A DNA stretch of 32,839 nt, from NCBI GenBank assembly GCA_910585055.1, contig CAJUBY010000019.1, forward strand, positions 1-32,839, written 5' to 3'. Source of the DNA: an uncultured Christensenella sp. (GTDB taxonomy: Bacteria > Bacillota > Clostridia > Christensenellales > Pumilibacteraceae). Every line of letters begins with the position of its first letter. The first letter of the stretch is position 1. This document shows positions 1-7,910 of the stretch, in pieces. The notes under the pieces are model-generated. The model worked only from the letters and a program-made list of their open reading frames with translations, did no database searches and was not told where the DNA came from. The translations under genes were made by a program, and so were the position numbers.

Positions 1-70
1 GTTACATTTATACTTATAATTGTACCGATCAAACTTGAATTAAATTTCAATTTGTCGTTCCGAATACGGC

Positions 71-114
71 AAAAAAATATAGCGCACTTCTTCGCTTGCG
101 AAGTAAAGTGCGCT
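71..114 (-). terminator. Rho-independent terminator downstream of the XRE regulator
   Basis: A 9-bp stem (81-89 with 106-114) encloses a second 6-bp stem (90-95 with 98-103). Read on the minus strand it is followed by a run of seven Ts (71-77 in complement, after ATA). It lies about 170 nt past the stop codon of the XRE gene, which is the only minus-strand gene that could use it. Confidence 0.75.
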
Positions 115-284
115 TATTCTTTGCCACAATAAAATCCCTATAACAAATACCATTAAAGCGCGATTTCTGTTTGGCTGCATACCGTAACGCTCCGCTGTGT
201 CTGTGTTCATCGCGGCGCCGCAGACACACGTTCTTTACCATCTCCCAAAAAGCCAAGCCGTCCGACCGCGCAAATACTTACATA

Positions 285-1901
285 TTATCCTATAGGTTCC
301 CAAACCGGATAAATGTTAACGTATGCGGTAGTGCCCATAAACATATCGCCGCCGTACCAAAAGCCGTACAGCATAAGATCGGAAACAGTTTCGCCGTCGG
401 CAAAAGTTTTTCTTCCCACGTCCATTGCCCAGTGCGAAAATCGGTATCCTTCCGGTATACTGTCCGCAAACAGTTCTTCCGCAAGCGGCAGCGTCCATTC
501 TTCTGTGCCGGTAAGATTTACGACCTGCAAATAATCGGCAGAGCCATCCGACGCACGCACATAAAGGTTGTAGCGCGTCGAACGCCAACGGGGGCTTGCC
601 GTAACGGCAACCGACGGATCGGGATTTATATATTTGGGATCGCCCGTGTATTCGCTGCCGTCGGCGGAATAATACGTCCAGCCTATAAAGTCCAGCAGAT
701 AGGACGATATCTTTCGGTCCGCCAACGGATCGGAGCCGTACTCGCATTTTATCTCCAACGGCGCCCCCGTATATTCTACCCCGTCGAAGTTTATTTCAAA
801 GCTGCCGTAGTCTATTATCATTGTGTATTCGATAGGCGTCCACAGCGGCGTAAACTCCACGTCCGCGCCTGTGGACAGGTTTATCACCGACGCGCCGGGC
901 AGATAATCTTGTCCGTTGTACGCCCAGCCAGTTTGGGTATAGCCCACCCGTTCGAACTTGACGGACGGCAGTTTATAAGAAACGCCGTAAACGTAAGACG
1001 TTTTGTCCGAAACGCCTTCGTACACGAACGACACATTGTACGATATAGGCTTCCACTTGGCTGTTACGTTCACCGAATATACGTCGGCGGCGACAGCCAG
1101 CACTTCGCCGACGGCGTAGGTCTTGCCGCCGTATTCCCAGCCGTCAAACGTATAGCCGGGACGGACGAATGTGTTTTGCGGCAGCTTTATCCCGTTTTCA
1201 CCCTTGACGGATATGTCCGGCATCTGTCCGACGGCGCCCGATCCGCCCGAAAACACATACACGTGCGGCGCGGACTCGTGTCTGCCGTCCGACCTGGATT
1301 TCATAAAAAGCGGAATGAATATCGCAAAAAACACGATAACCGCGGCAACGGCGGAAACACTCAAGGCAGTGGCTATCTTGCGGTTCCGCGCTTCGCGCCG
1401 CGCTTGCTCGGGCGTGATCCGCGGCCGAACTGCGGTCTGCGCCGTATCGCGTGCCGCCGTACCGCTGTGCGCATTGTCGCCGAGGGCGCTGCCGCCATTT
1501 TCGTCCGAGCATGTCGGCTCGCCGCAGTCCGCGGACGCGTCCTGCGGACCTACCTCCTGCCGCGTATCGGCTGCCGCTCCGCCGTTCGCCTGCGGCATAT
1601 CCGTTGCCCGTAACGCAGCGTCGGCGTCTCCGCCGTCCGCAAGTTTTGCTCCGACAACGGGCGGCGGTTCGGAGATGACCGGACCGAACGACTTTGCATA
1701 ATTGGCGATAGTCATAAATTCGTCCATCGACACCGAAAACAGCGCGCACAGGCTTTCCACGACCGAAATGTCGGGAAGGTTCACGTCGTTTTCCCATTTG
1801 CTCACCGTCTGGTAAGCAACGTTCATTTTTTCGGCGAGCTGCGCTTGCGTCATATTCGCTTTTTTGCGCAACGCCTTTATAGCTTTACCGTAGGACTTCA
1901 T
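285..1901 (-). CDS. Membrane-anchored XRE-family regulator with extracytoplasmic Flg_new-type repeats
   Basis: The 538-residue protein has three parts. Residues 1-65 are an XRE/Cro helix-turn-helix (IKALRKKANMTQAQLAEKMN, then QTVSKWEND). Residues 70-170 are a low-complexity Ala/Gly/Asp-rich linker ending in an Arg-rich stretch. Residues 175-200 form one transmembrane helix. Residues 225-538 lie outside the cell by the positive-inside rule and hold about four beta repeats of the Flg_new/InlB B-repeat kind, with recurring GYxxxGWxYxGxxY and xxAxWxPI signatures. The layout suggests a one-component sensor that binds DNA inside and a ligand or wall component outside; the ligand cannot be read from the sequence. 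The start is set by the HTH and by the promoter: TATAAT lies 6 nt upstream of the ATG and there is no Shine-Dalgarno, so the mRNA is probably leaderless. The domain call is firm, the role inferred. Confidence 0.88.
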   Translation of the reverse strand: MKSYGKAIKALRKKANMTQAQLAEKMNVAYQTVSKWENDVNLPDISVVESLCALFSVSMDEFMTIANYAKSFGPVISEPPPVVGAKLADGGDADAALRATDMPQANGGAAADTRQEVGPQDASADCGEPTCSDENGGSALGDNAHSGTAARDTAQTAVRPRITPEQARREARNRKIATALSVSAVAAVIVFFAIFIPLFMKSRSDGRHESAPHVYVFSGGSGAVGQMPDISVKGENGIKLPQNTFVRPGYTFDGWEYGGKTYAVGEVLAVAADVYSVNVTAKWKPISYNVSFVYEGVSDKTSYVYGVSYKLPSVKFERVGYTQTGWAYNGQDYLPGASVINLSTGADVEFTPLWTPIEYTMIIDYGSFEINFDGVEYTGAPLEIKCEYGSDPLADRKISSYLLDFIGWTYYSADGSEYTGDPKYINPDPSVAVTASPRWRSTRYNLYVRASDGSADYLQVVNLTGTEEWTLPLAEELFADSIPEGYRFSHWAMDVGRKTFADGETVSDLMLYGFWYGGDMFMGTTAYVNIYPVWEPIG

Positions 1902-1907
1902 GCTGTC

Positions 1908-1936
1908 ATTATATCACATATTCGGGCGCAATGCAA
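1908..1936 (-). promoter_or_regulatory. Promoter of the XRE membrane regulator (leaderless)
   Basis: -35 TTGCAT (1931-1936), a 17-bp spacer and a perfect -10 TATAAT (1908-1913). The expected transcription start falls on or next to the ATG at 1899-1901. Confidence 0.65.
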
Positions 1937-2034
1937 CACCGAAAATCTAACCGAAAACGCGAATCCCCTCGCCGTTTCGGCGAAAACCGCCTTTTCGGCA
2001 CTTTTATATTGTATGTAATATCTTATTTTATTTT

Positions 2035-2062
2035 GCGGCGGCAATACAGTAAGCGCCGCCGC
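2035..2062. repeat. GC-rich inverted repeat between lipoprotein and XRE genes
   Basis: GCGGCGGC (2035-2042) and GCCGCCGC (2055-2062) are perfect inverted arms with a 12-nt loop. Neither strand has a T-run after the stem, so it is not a standard intrinsic terminator. It lies between the lipoprotein stop and the XRE promoter. The rest of 1937-2137 shows no gene. Confidence 0.5.
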
Positions 2063-2137
2063 TGTTCCGCCGAAATGCACTTACCGCAACGCCTGTAAGC
2101 GGAAGTTATCGATTATACCGAATTTCCGTGTGCTTCG

Positions 2138-3145
2138 TCAATCGAATGATCGGTCGAACAGCTGTTTGCTTCCGTCACTATAAGAATATTCGTATTTTTT
2201 ATTGCCGGCGGCGTCCGTGATCTCGCGGATATGAAACACTCCTTTCCTGCCGTCTATCTCGTATTTTACCTTTATCGCAGTCCTATCGCCCTTCTCTTCG
2301 CGTTCCAATAAATATTTGCCTTTCGTCGCGCCGCTCCTGAATTCCAGCTCGTATTCCGTCTCCGTTTTATTGTTTTTGTTCTCTTTTTCAAACTCGACCG
2401 CAGTCTGTTCCACCAGCTCGCCGTTTGCGTATACGGAATATACATACTCCGTTTCGAGCTCGCCCTCTTCTTCGGATCGCTCTTGTTCCATTTGGATATA
2501 TGTCGTCTTATCCGTTATATCCGCGTACGCGCGGATCTTCAGTTCCGTTTCCGTCTCGTCCTTTTCGGTCTCTTCCGACCGTTCGCCTTCCAGACTGTAT
2601 TCGACTCCGTCGATCGACATTATTCCTTCCAATCGGTACTCGTTTTCCGTCTCGCCCTCTTCGTCGTCCGTTTCCGTTACCGTCGGAGTTTCCGTATAGT
2701 ACATCGTGTAGATAACCGTGTCGCCGTTAAAATCTTTTCCCGTCACCGTCATTTTCGTATCGTACTCATAGTTACTGTCCGTATTCGCTTGGGTTTCGGT
2801 AGACACTATATCTTCGCCGAGAAAGCTGTCCAACGCCGTAAAGTACTCGTTGAATCTTTCCGTTTGTTCTTTTACTTCCTGCTCCGCATCCTCGGTGACT
2901 GTATATGCCGATACCTCTCCGCATGTTCGCGACTGCACGGCGGCATTTACCGCCGAAAAAGTTTTGACTGCGCCGGCAGGCATACCGCTGCCCAACAGCC
3001 TTACGCTCGATACCGCGCCCATACCGTAAACGTCGTTGGGCGACGGTAAAGCGTTATTATTGCCATCCGTACTTCCGCACGCAGCCAATGCCATAGGCAT
3101 TGCCATAGTCAAACATAAACCGACCGATAATAATTTCTTTTTCAC
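2138..3145 (-). CDS. Acidic repetitive lipoprotein of unknown function
   Basis: This 335-residue protein begins with a classic type II signal: three Lys, a hydrophobic core and the lipobox LAAC, giving lipidated Cys23. The mature part is very rich in Glu, Thr and Tyr and appears to consist of repeated beta strands. Two similar segments, starting GERSEETEKDETETELKI and EQERSEEEGELETEYVYSV, suggest an internal duplication. I recognise no family; the even beta-strand pattern is reminiscent of LolA/LppX-like lipid-binding lipoproteins, but this is only an impression. The start is GTG at 3143-3145, supported by a strong GAGGAGGT site 7 nt upstream. It is divergent from the AT-rich gene at 3301 and is followed on the same strand by the XRE regulator, which has its own promoter. 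Confidence 0.8.
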   Translation of the reverse strand: MKKKLLSVGLCLTMAMPMALAACGSTDGNNNALPSPNDVYGMGAVSSVRLLGSGMPAGAVKTFSAVNAAVQSRTCGEVSAYTVTEDAEQEVKEQTERFNEYFTALDSFLGEDIVSTETQANTDSNYEYDTKMTVTGKDFNGDTVIYTMYYTETPTVTETDDEEGETENEYRLEGIMSIDGVEYSLEGERSEETEKDETETELKIRAYADITDKTTYIQMEQERSEEEGELETEYVYSVYANGELVEQTAVEFEKENKNNKTETEYELEFRSGATKGKYLLEREEKGDRTAIKVKYEIDGRKGVFHIREITDAAGNKKYEYSYSDGSKQLFDRSFD

Positions 3146-3192
3146 CGTATTTACCTCCTCGGTGTGAATTAAAGAACTTTTGCCCTTTCACT

Positions 3193-3214
3193 GTATACAA
3201 CAAAGCAAGTATAC
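3193..3214. promoter_or_regulatory. Paired GTATAC palindromes upstream of the lipoprotein gene
   Basis: Two GTATAC hexamers (3193-3198 and 3209-3214) have centres 16 bp apart, about 50-70 nt upstream of the lipoprotein start. Spacing and symmetry fit an operator for a dimeric regulator. No clear -35/-10 pair for the lipoprotein gene could be found here. Confidence 0.3.
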
Positions 3215-3242
3215 GTTTTGTTGGCGGAAATAAAAAATTTTC

Positions 3243-3271
3243 TTGCCTTTATGTAATGCAAATGATATAAT
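3243..3271 (+). promoter_or_regulatory. Promoter of the AT-rich HEPN-like gene
   Basis: -35 TTGCCT (3243-3248), a 17-bp spacer and a perfect -10 TATAAT (3266-3271). The 5' leader would be about 22 nt and contains the GGAGGG ribosome site at 3287-3292. Confidence 0.7.
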
Positions 3272-3300
3272 AATTACATTCAAAATGGAGGGATGTTAAC

Positions 3301-4410
3301 TTGAAAAAAATCCGTGAAATCATGGAAAACGCTTTGTTGAATGATAATGTCGTTATATGTGATTATGACAAAATTCAAAAAATTCTCGGAAGATATTTTC
3401 AAGATAAGCAGTTTCTAAAGAAATTTAGATCAACTGGAGATGCAATAAGTCTTTCTACTCATATATTGCTACTAAGAAAATATAAAGAAGCAAATCATAT
3501 ATTTAATATTTTACTAAAGACATTTAATTCCATTATACTGAATCAAGAGGCAATTACTTTAATCAATCAAGAGTATACCAAAATTATTGAGTCTCAAAAT
3601 TTTATGTGGTCAAAAGAGCGATTAAGTGAGACATTAGACCGTAATGATGTATATAAAGCGGTTGATCAAATATTTGATGCTATAAATACTATTTGTGAAG
3701 GTTCAATTAAACTTTATATAAATATTTTATATTATATCGAAAAGAAAAATGGTTCTATACCTGGAAATCAAAAAACTTTTGGAGATAAAGTTTCTGTTTT
3801 ATTGATAAAATACCCATTCTTAAAAATTCGAAATATTAATATATCTCAGTGGAGAAATATTTCAGATCATAGAGATTTTAAAATTATCGGATCCAAAATT
3901 AAATGTAAGTTCTCTAATCAATCAATTGTTATATCAAAAAAAGAATTAATAAAAGTACTAAATAAAATTACTCTTTTATATAATGCTTTTTATTTGGCAT
4001 TTACATTGTTTTTCTATAATAATATGAATGTGTTTAGTATTTCAGGAGATACTTTTAGAGATGAAATTTGGTTAGACAATCTCAAAGTTAGTTTTTCGTC
4101 TAAAAATTTTTTGATCAAAAATGCATCAAATGAGCGTGTGTTTATTGTAACAATCATGGATTGTATAGAAAACAATTCAAAAAAAGATACACAAAATCGA
4201 CTAATAGAAATTAGTCAATATATGATAAATTTTTGGCCATTTGTACGAAAATCTATGAGACTTGTTTATACTGATAATAAGAACAATATCTTAGCTAAAA
4301 TCTTTTACAACAATAAAGATATTGTTTATATGACAAACCATGAACTTGATTTGTCTTATTTGGCGGAAAAAATGAAATTTGAATTTATATCAAAAGATTT
4401 TTTAGATTAA
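3301..4410 (+). CDS. AT-rich accessory gene, HEPN-like protein (possible defence RNase)
   Basis: I do not recognise the family of this 369-residue, mainly helical, Lys/Asn/Ile-rich protein. The start is TTG at 3301, 8 nt after GGAGGG; the ATG at 3293 is out of frame and stops after three codons. A helical stretch (about residues 105-175) leads into QWRNISDHRDFKI, whose R185-x4-H190 matches the R-x4-6-H signature of HEPN domains, followed by a short beta-like segment and another amphipathic helix, as in many HEPN proteins. HEPN domains are often RNases in abortive infection, toxin-antitoxin and CRISPR effectors. The gene is far more AT-rich than its neighbours, lies on the opposite strand, has its own promoter, and stops 46 nt short of tRNA-Arg, which suggests recent acquisition. 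No partner antitoxin or nucleotidyltransferase gene is adjacent. The CDS is firm, the HEPN assignment moderate, the defence role inferred. Confidence 0.85.
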   Translation: MKKIREIMENALLNDNVVICDYDKIQKILGRYFQDKQFLKKFRSTGDAISLSTHILLLRKYKEANHIFNILLKTFNSIILNQEAITLINQEYTKIIESQNFMWSKERLSETLDRNDVYKAVDQIFDAINTICEGSIKLYINILYYIEKKNGSIPGNQKTFGDKVSVLLIKYPFLKIRNINISQWRNISDHRDFKIIGSKIKCKFSNQSIVISKKELIKVLNKITLLYNAFYLAFTLFFYNNMNVFSISGDTFRDEIWLDNLKVSFSSKNFLIKNASNERVFIVTIMDCIENNSKKDTQNRLIEISQYMINFWPFVRKSMRLVYTDNKNNILAKIFYNNKDIVYMTNHELDLSYLAEKMKFEFISKDFLD

Positions 4411-4420
4411 AATTTTTATA

Positions 4421-4456
4421 TAAAATGGCTATCAAATAGAGATAGCCACCATTTTA
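4421..4456. terminator. Bidirectional terminator between the HEPN-like gene and tRNA-Arg
   Basis: TGGCTATC (4426-4433) pairs with GATAGCCA (4441-4448) around a 7-nt loop. On the minus strand the stem is followed by TTTTATA, which serves tRNA-Arg. Outer arms TAAAATGG (4421-4428) and CCATTTTA (4449-4456) are also complementary, offset by a repeated CCA, and could extend or replace the stem for the plus-strand gene. Confidence 0.7.
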
Positions 4457-4531
4457 TGGCACTCCCGGCGGGAATCGAACCCACAACGGCCCCTTAGGAG
4501 GGGGCTGTTATATCCATTTAACTACGGAAGC
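4457..4531 (-). tRNA. tRNA-Arg (anticodon CCT)
   Basis: The complement folds as a full cloverleaf. The acceptor GCTTCCG pairs with CGGGAGT (with G-T wobbles), followed by discriminator G and an encoded CCA (4457-4459). The D arm is GTTA/TAAC, the anticodon stem GCCCC/GGGGC, with loop CTCCTAA giving anticodon CCT at 34-36. The variable region is CGTT and the T arm is GTGGG-TTCGATT-CCCGC. It decodes the rare Arg codon AGG. It lies just downstream of leuS on the same strand but has its own promoter. Confidence 0.95.
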
Positions 4532-4533
4532 AT

Positions 4534-4561
4534 TAGGTCGGAGGCAACCGGTCCGGCGACC
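4534..4561 (-). other. Hairpin in the 5' leader of tRNA-Arg
   Basis: AGGTCG and CGACCT form the ends of an inverted repeat that would occupy the roughly 28-nt precursor leader between the tRNA promoter and the mature 5' end. Such leaders are removed by RNase P. Confidence 0.4.
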
Positions 4562-4566
4562 TGTTT

Positions 4567-4595
4567 ATTGTATCACAAAGCGAGCGTACGGTCAA
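4567..4595 (-). promoter_or_regulatory. Promoter of tRNA-Arg
   Basis: -35 TTGACC (4590-4595), a 17-bp spacer and -10 TACAAT (4567-4572). It lies between the leuS stop and the tRNA gene. Confidence 0.7.
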
Positions 4596-4623
4596 GCGAA
4601 ATACATTGCCGTCCGCTTACCTA

Positions 4624-7044
4624 TCAAACGATAAAGTTTATAAGACGTTCGGGTATAACTATAACTTTTTTGGGCGACGCGCCGCCGAGCGCCGCGGTAA
4701 CGTCGGCGTTTTCCAGCGCCAGCGCCGCGGCTTTGTCGCGGTCTATGCCCTGCGGCAGAACTACCTTGCATTTTATCTTGGAATTTATCTGCACGGCGTA
4801 CTCCGTAGACTGACGCACCAGCTTGTTCTCGTCGCAGACCGGATATTTTTCCGTAAACACCGATTTTTTTCCGCCGAACATCGCGTTTAGCTCCTCGCAG
4901 AAATGCGGCGCGAGCGGAGCCGTAAGCTTTATGAGCACCGACATGGCGTACTTCATATATGCAGGGCTGTAATCTTGCGCGTTCCTGTATTTGTACATGG
5001 CGTTCACAAGCTCCATCAGTCTTGCGACCGCCGTATTGAACCCGAATTGCGCAATGTCCTTTTTTACTTCCTTTATGCAGTAGTTTATCTCGTAATCGAG
5101 CGCGGCTGCGCCGGCGTCCGCCGTTTCATCCTTTACTTCCGCCGCCAGCCGCTCTATCCTGTCCATAAACTTCGCGCACGACGCTATGCCGCCATCCGAC
5201 CAAGGTCCACCCTCCACGTAGTCGAACCCAAACATCAAATACAGCCGTAGCGCATCCGACCCGAACTTTTCTATAAGCGGATCGGCGGAAATGACGTTGC
5301 CGCGCGTCTTGCTCATTCTGTATCCGTCGGGACCGAGTATTACGCCTTGATGCACCAGCTTTTTAAACGGCTCGTCAAAGTCCAAATATCCGAAATCGTG
5401 CAACGCCTTCGTTACGAACCGCGAATACAGCAGGTGCGTGCAGGCGTGTTCCGCGCCGCCGACATAGCAGTCCACGGGCAGCATTTTGTTTACCGTCTTT
5501 TTATCGAACGCAGCTTTATCGTTGTGCGCGTCGGGATATCTCAAATAGTACCAGGACGAACACACAAAGGTATCCAGCGTATCGGATTCGCGCCGCGCCG
5601 GTCTGCCGCAGATCGGGCAAACGGTATTTATAAATTCTTCCGATCTTGCCAAAGGCGATTTGCCGTCGGGCGTAAAGTTTACGTCGTACGGCAGTGTAAC
5701 GGGCAGATCCTTTTCGGGGACGGGCACCGTGCCGCAATGCTCGCAGTATACGATCGGAATGGGCGCGCCCCAATATCTTTGGCGCGAGACCGACCAATCG
5801 CGCATACGGTAATTTATCTTTTTTCCGCCGTGCCCCGTCTTTTCCAGCTCGTTCAAAACAGCCGTCTTGCCATTCTCGGACTTCATTCCGTCGAACTTGC
5901 CGCTGTTTGTCATTATCCCGTACTCGGTGAACGGAAGTTCGCCCTCTTCGCGCTCTCCTTTTATAACGCGTTTTACGGGCATTCCGTTTTTAAGCGCAAA
6001 TGCGTAGTCGCGCGTGTCGTGCGCCGCGACGCCCATTACCGCGCCCGTGCCGTATGTGGAAAGGCAATAATCGGCGATGTACACCGGCACTTTTTCGCCG
6101 TTTATCGGGTTTATGCAGTAACAGCCCAAAAACACGCCTGTCTTATCCTTGGACGACGAAGTGCGTTCTATTTCGCTTTGTTTCGCCGCGGCGGCGATGT
6201 ACGCTTCGACGGCGGCTTTGCGCTCGGGCGATGTAAGCGCCGAAACATATGGGTGTTCTGGCGCGAGCACGACATACGTAACGCCGAAAAGCGTGTCCGC
6301 ACGCGTGGTGAATACGGTAATGTTCTTTATATCGCCGACGGGCTTTTCGAGATCGAAAACCACTTCGCCGCCGACCGATCTTCCTATCCAGTTGCGCTGC
6401 ATGGTCTTTGTCTTTTCCGGCCAGTCCAAACCGTCGAGACCGGACAGAAGCCGTTCGGCGTAGTCGGTTATCTTAAAAAACCACTGCGTCATTTCCTTGC
6501 GCACGACCTCGGTCTTGCAACGTTCGCACTTACCGTCTACGACCTGTTCGTTGGCTATAACGGTTTGGCACGACGGGCAGTAATTGACGGGCGCTTTCTT
6601 TTGATACGCCAGCCCGTGCTTGTAAAACTGCAAAAACAGCCATTGCGTCCATTTGTAATAATCGGGCGCGCACGTGCGAAATTCGTGTTCCCAATCCACC
6701 ATGGTGCCCATATCTTTGAGCTGACGCTCCATGGTCGCTATATTAACGTCGGTGGAATCCTTGGGATGGACTCCCGTTTTGATCGCATAGTTTTCGGCAG
6801 GCAGCCCGAACGCGTCGAATCCCATGGGCTGAAACACGTTCTTGCCGTTCATGCGCATGAACCGCGCGTACGAATCGGCTATGCCGTAGTTATACCAATG
6901 CCCCATATGCAGCTTCGCGCCCGACGGATAGGGCAGCATTTCCAAAACGTAATGCTTTTCGCCGTCTGCGCTCGGGTCGAATTTGTTTATTCCGGTATCG
7001 TTCCAGATACGCTGCCATTTTCTTTCTGTTTCGTTATGATCCAT
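4624..7044 (-). CDS. leuS: Leucyl-tRNA synthetase
   Basis: A class I synthetase that attaches leucine to tRNA-Leu. The HIGH motif appears as HMGH at residues 46-49 (after PYPSG), and the KMSKS loop as RMSKT at 576-580 (GYRMSKTRGNVI), a mild variant. The CP1 editing domain is present (TTRADTLFGVTYVVLAPEHP region), as are zinc-binding Cys pairs (CPSC/CERC, CEHC, CPIC). The C-terminal anticodon-binding and tRNA-contacting domains are complete. The frame is open to an ATG at 7086, but the promoter would place transcription start near 7094 and that ATG has no ribosome site. The ATG at 7042-7044, preceded by GGGGA, gives a normal LeuRS N-terminus (MDHNETERKW) and 806 residues. It is monocistronic apart from possible read-through into tRNA-Arg. 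Confidence 0.97.
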   Translation of the reverse strand: MDHNETERKWQRIWNDTGINKFDPSADGEKHYVLEMLPYPSGAKLHMGHWYNYGIADSYARFMRMNGKNVFQPMGFDAFGLPAENYAIKTGVHPKDSTDVNIATMERQLKDMGTMVDWEHEFRTCAPDYYKWTQWLFLQFYKHGLAYQKKAPVNYCPSCQTVIANEQVVDGKCERCKTEVVRKEMTQWFFKITDYAERLLSGLDGLDWPEKTKTMQRNWIGRSVGGEVVFDLEKPVGDIKNITVFTTRADTLFGVTYVVLAPEHPYVSALTSPERKAAVEAYIAAAAKQSEIERTSSSKDKTGVFLGCYCINPINGEKVPVYIADYCLSTYGTGAVMGVAAHDTRDYAFALKNGMPVKRVIKGEREEGELPFTEYGIMTNSGKFDGMKSENGKTAVLNELEKTGHGGKKINYRMRDWSVSRQRYWGAPIPIVYCEHCGTVPVPEKDLPVTLPYDVNFTPDGKSPLARSEEFINTVCPICGRPARRESDTLDTFVCSSWYYLRYPDAHNDKAAFDKKTVNKMLPVDCYVGGAEHACTHLLYSRFVTKALHDFGYLDFDEPFKKLVHQGVILGPDGYRMSKTRGNVISADPLIEKFGSDALRLYLMFGFDYVEGGPWSDGGIASCAKFMDRIERLAAEVKDETADAGAAALDYEINYCIKEVKKDIAQFGFNTAVARLMELVNAMYKYRNAQDYSPAYMKYAMSVLIKLTAPLAPHFCEELNAMFGGKKSVFTEKYPVCDENKLVRQSTEYAVQINSKIKCKVVLPQGIDRDKAAALALENADVTAALGGASPKKVIVIPERLINFIV

Positions 7045-7100
7045 GTTGTCCCCGATGGAATTTGTTATTTGACCGCAATGCGGCATAGACTTACGAGTAA

Positions 7101-7129
7101 TTTATATCACTGACTGCGTGCAATGTCAA
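7101..7129 (-). promoter_or_regulatory. Promoter of leuS
   Basis: A perfect -35 TTGACA (7124-7129), a 17-bp spacer and -10 TATAAA (7101-7106). The predicted leader of about 50 nt has no visible T-box specifier or terminator, so leuS is unlikely to be T-box controlled here. Confidence 0.75.
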
Positions 7130-7133
7130 TCGC

Positions 7134-7161
7134 ATAGCGCAGTTCGGCTAAACGGCGCTAT
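7134..7161. repeat. Inverted repeat across the yhhN-like stop codon
   Basis: ATAGCGC (7134-7140) and GCGCTAT (7155-7161) flank the stop codon of the yhhN-like gene, just before the leuS -35 box. There is no T-run, so termination by this stem is doubtful. Confidence 0.35.
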
Positions 7162-7900
7162 ACGCATCTGCGTCATCGGACCGGTCCGGAACATCGTGCT
7201 GTTTTTTGCGTACGGCGTACAAATACACCGAAAACGCCAAAAGGAACTGCGCAGCATAATAAGTCGAAAGGCATAAAATACGCATCGCCAAATGTCCGGA
7301 CGAACTTATCATACCGAATTGGTTTATAAGCAGTGCCAGATCCGAAACGAAAAACAGTACGCTTCCCACCGCTACAGCCGTGCCGACGGGGGTCCTGTAT
7401 TTTATGCCGTCCGACAAAGCTTTGCCTGCCATTACCGACAGGATCAATGCGTAAACTACGCAAACCGCTTCCAAAACGGCGCCGCCGTAATCGAATACCG
7501 GTACCAGCGTAATGACGAGAGCAGACGGGATAAAGACAGCGACGGCGTATACCGCATCGACAGGTCGAAATCCGTTATAAAGAAAATAAGCGACTACATA
7601 CGCTACATGCCCGAGCGCAAACACCGCAGCTCCGGCAATAAAATCGTAATTTATCGCTATATCCCCTGCCATAGCTACTGCCAAAGCTACGGGCATAACC
7701 AAATGGTATTTGCCGCCTACTGCTTTACTCGCCGCAAAAACGGCGTTTACGATGCCTACCGCCACAAACGTAAAACTCGCAGCCGCTTTCAGCGGAGTTC
7801 CGCCTAAAAACATATAGCATATGTCCGTGACCGCGATAATACCGAGTAAAACGAAATTGACCGCAAATATTATCTTTGATCTCATAAACGACCGCATCAT
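7148..7900 (-). CDS. YhhN/TMEM86-family membrane protein (lysoplasmalogenase-like)
   Basis: The 250-residue protein has about eight hydrophobic helices. Two conserved-looking YhhN features are present: an AMAGDIAIN motif before a GAAVFALGHVAYVVAYF helix, and GSVLFFVSDLALLIN near the C-terminal third. These resemble the paired Asp motifs of YhhN/TMEM86, some members of which are lysoplasmalogenases that split the vinyl-ether bond of lysoplasmalogen. Clostridia can make plasmalogens, so the role is plausible but unproven. It starts 10 nt after the alaS stop, so it is almost certainly the last gene of that operon. No strong ribosome site precedes any of the three possible Met codons (residues 1, 2 and 6); the first is listed. 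Confidence 0.75.
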   Translation of the reverse strand: MMRSFMRSKIIFAVNFVLLGIIAVTDICYMFLGGTPLKAAASFTFVAVGIVNAVFAASKAVGGKYHLVMPVALAVAMAGDIAINYDFIAGAAVFALGHVAYVVAYFLYNGFRPVDAVYAVAVFIPSALVITLVPVFDYGGAVLEAVCVVYALILSVMAGKALSDGIKYRTPVGTAVAVGSVLFFVSDLALLINQFGMISSSGHLAMRILCLSTYYAAQFLLAFSVYLYAVRKKQHDVPDRSDDADAYSAV

Positions 7901-7910
7901 AATATCGGTT

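Noticed and set aside
196..228. Inverted repeat TGTGTCTG / CAGACACA
   Set aside because: The loop is 17 nt and neither strand has a clear T-run, so I could not support a terminator or recombination site.
47..256. A 69-codon minus-strand frame rich in Arg and Lys
   Set aside because: It runs through the strong terminator hairpin at 81-114, has no ribosome site and no family resemblance I can support. It is treated as non-coding sequence after the XRE gene.
171..1613. A 480-codon plus-strand open frame
   Set aside because: It is the antisense shadow of the XRE gene; Arg/His/Tyr-rich composition is typical of a GC-biased complementary frame. The same applies to long plus-strand frames opposite leuS, alaS, GH31 and proS.
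3150..3300. Search for a copy of the tRNA-Arg 3' end as an attachment site left of the AT-rich gene
   Set aside because: No stretch matching the tRNA 3' portion was found, so an att site is not claimed.
7045..7086. Upstream ATG extending leuS by 14 codons
   Set aside because: It lies about 8 nt from the predicted transcription start and lacks a ribosome site; the internal ATG has GGGGA and the normal LeuRS N-terminus.
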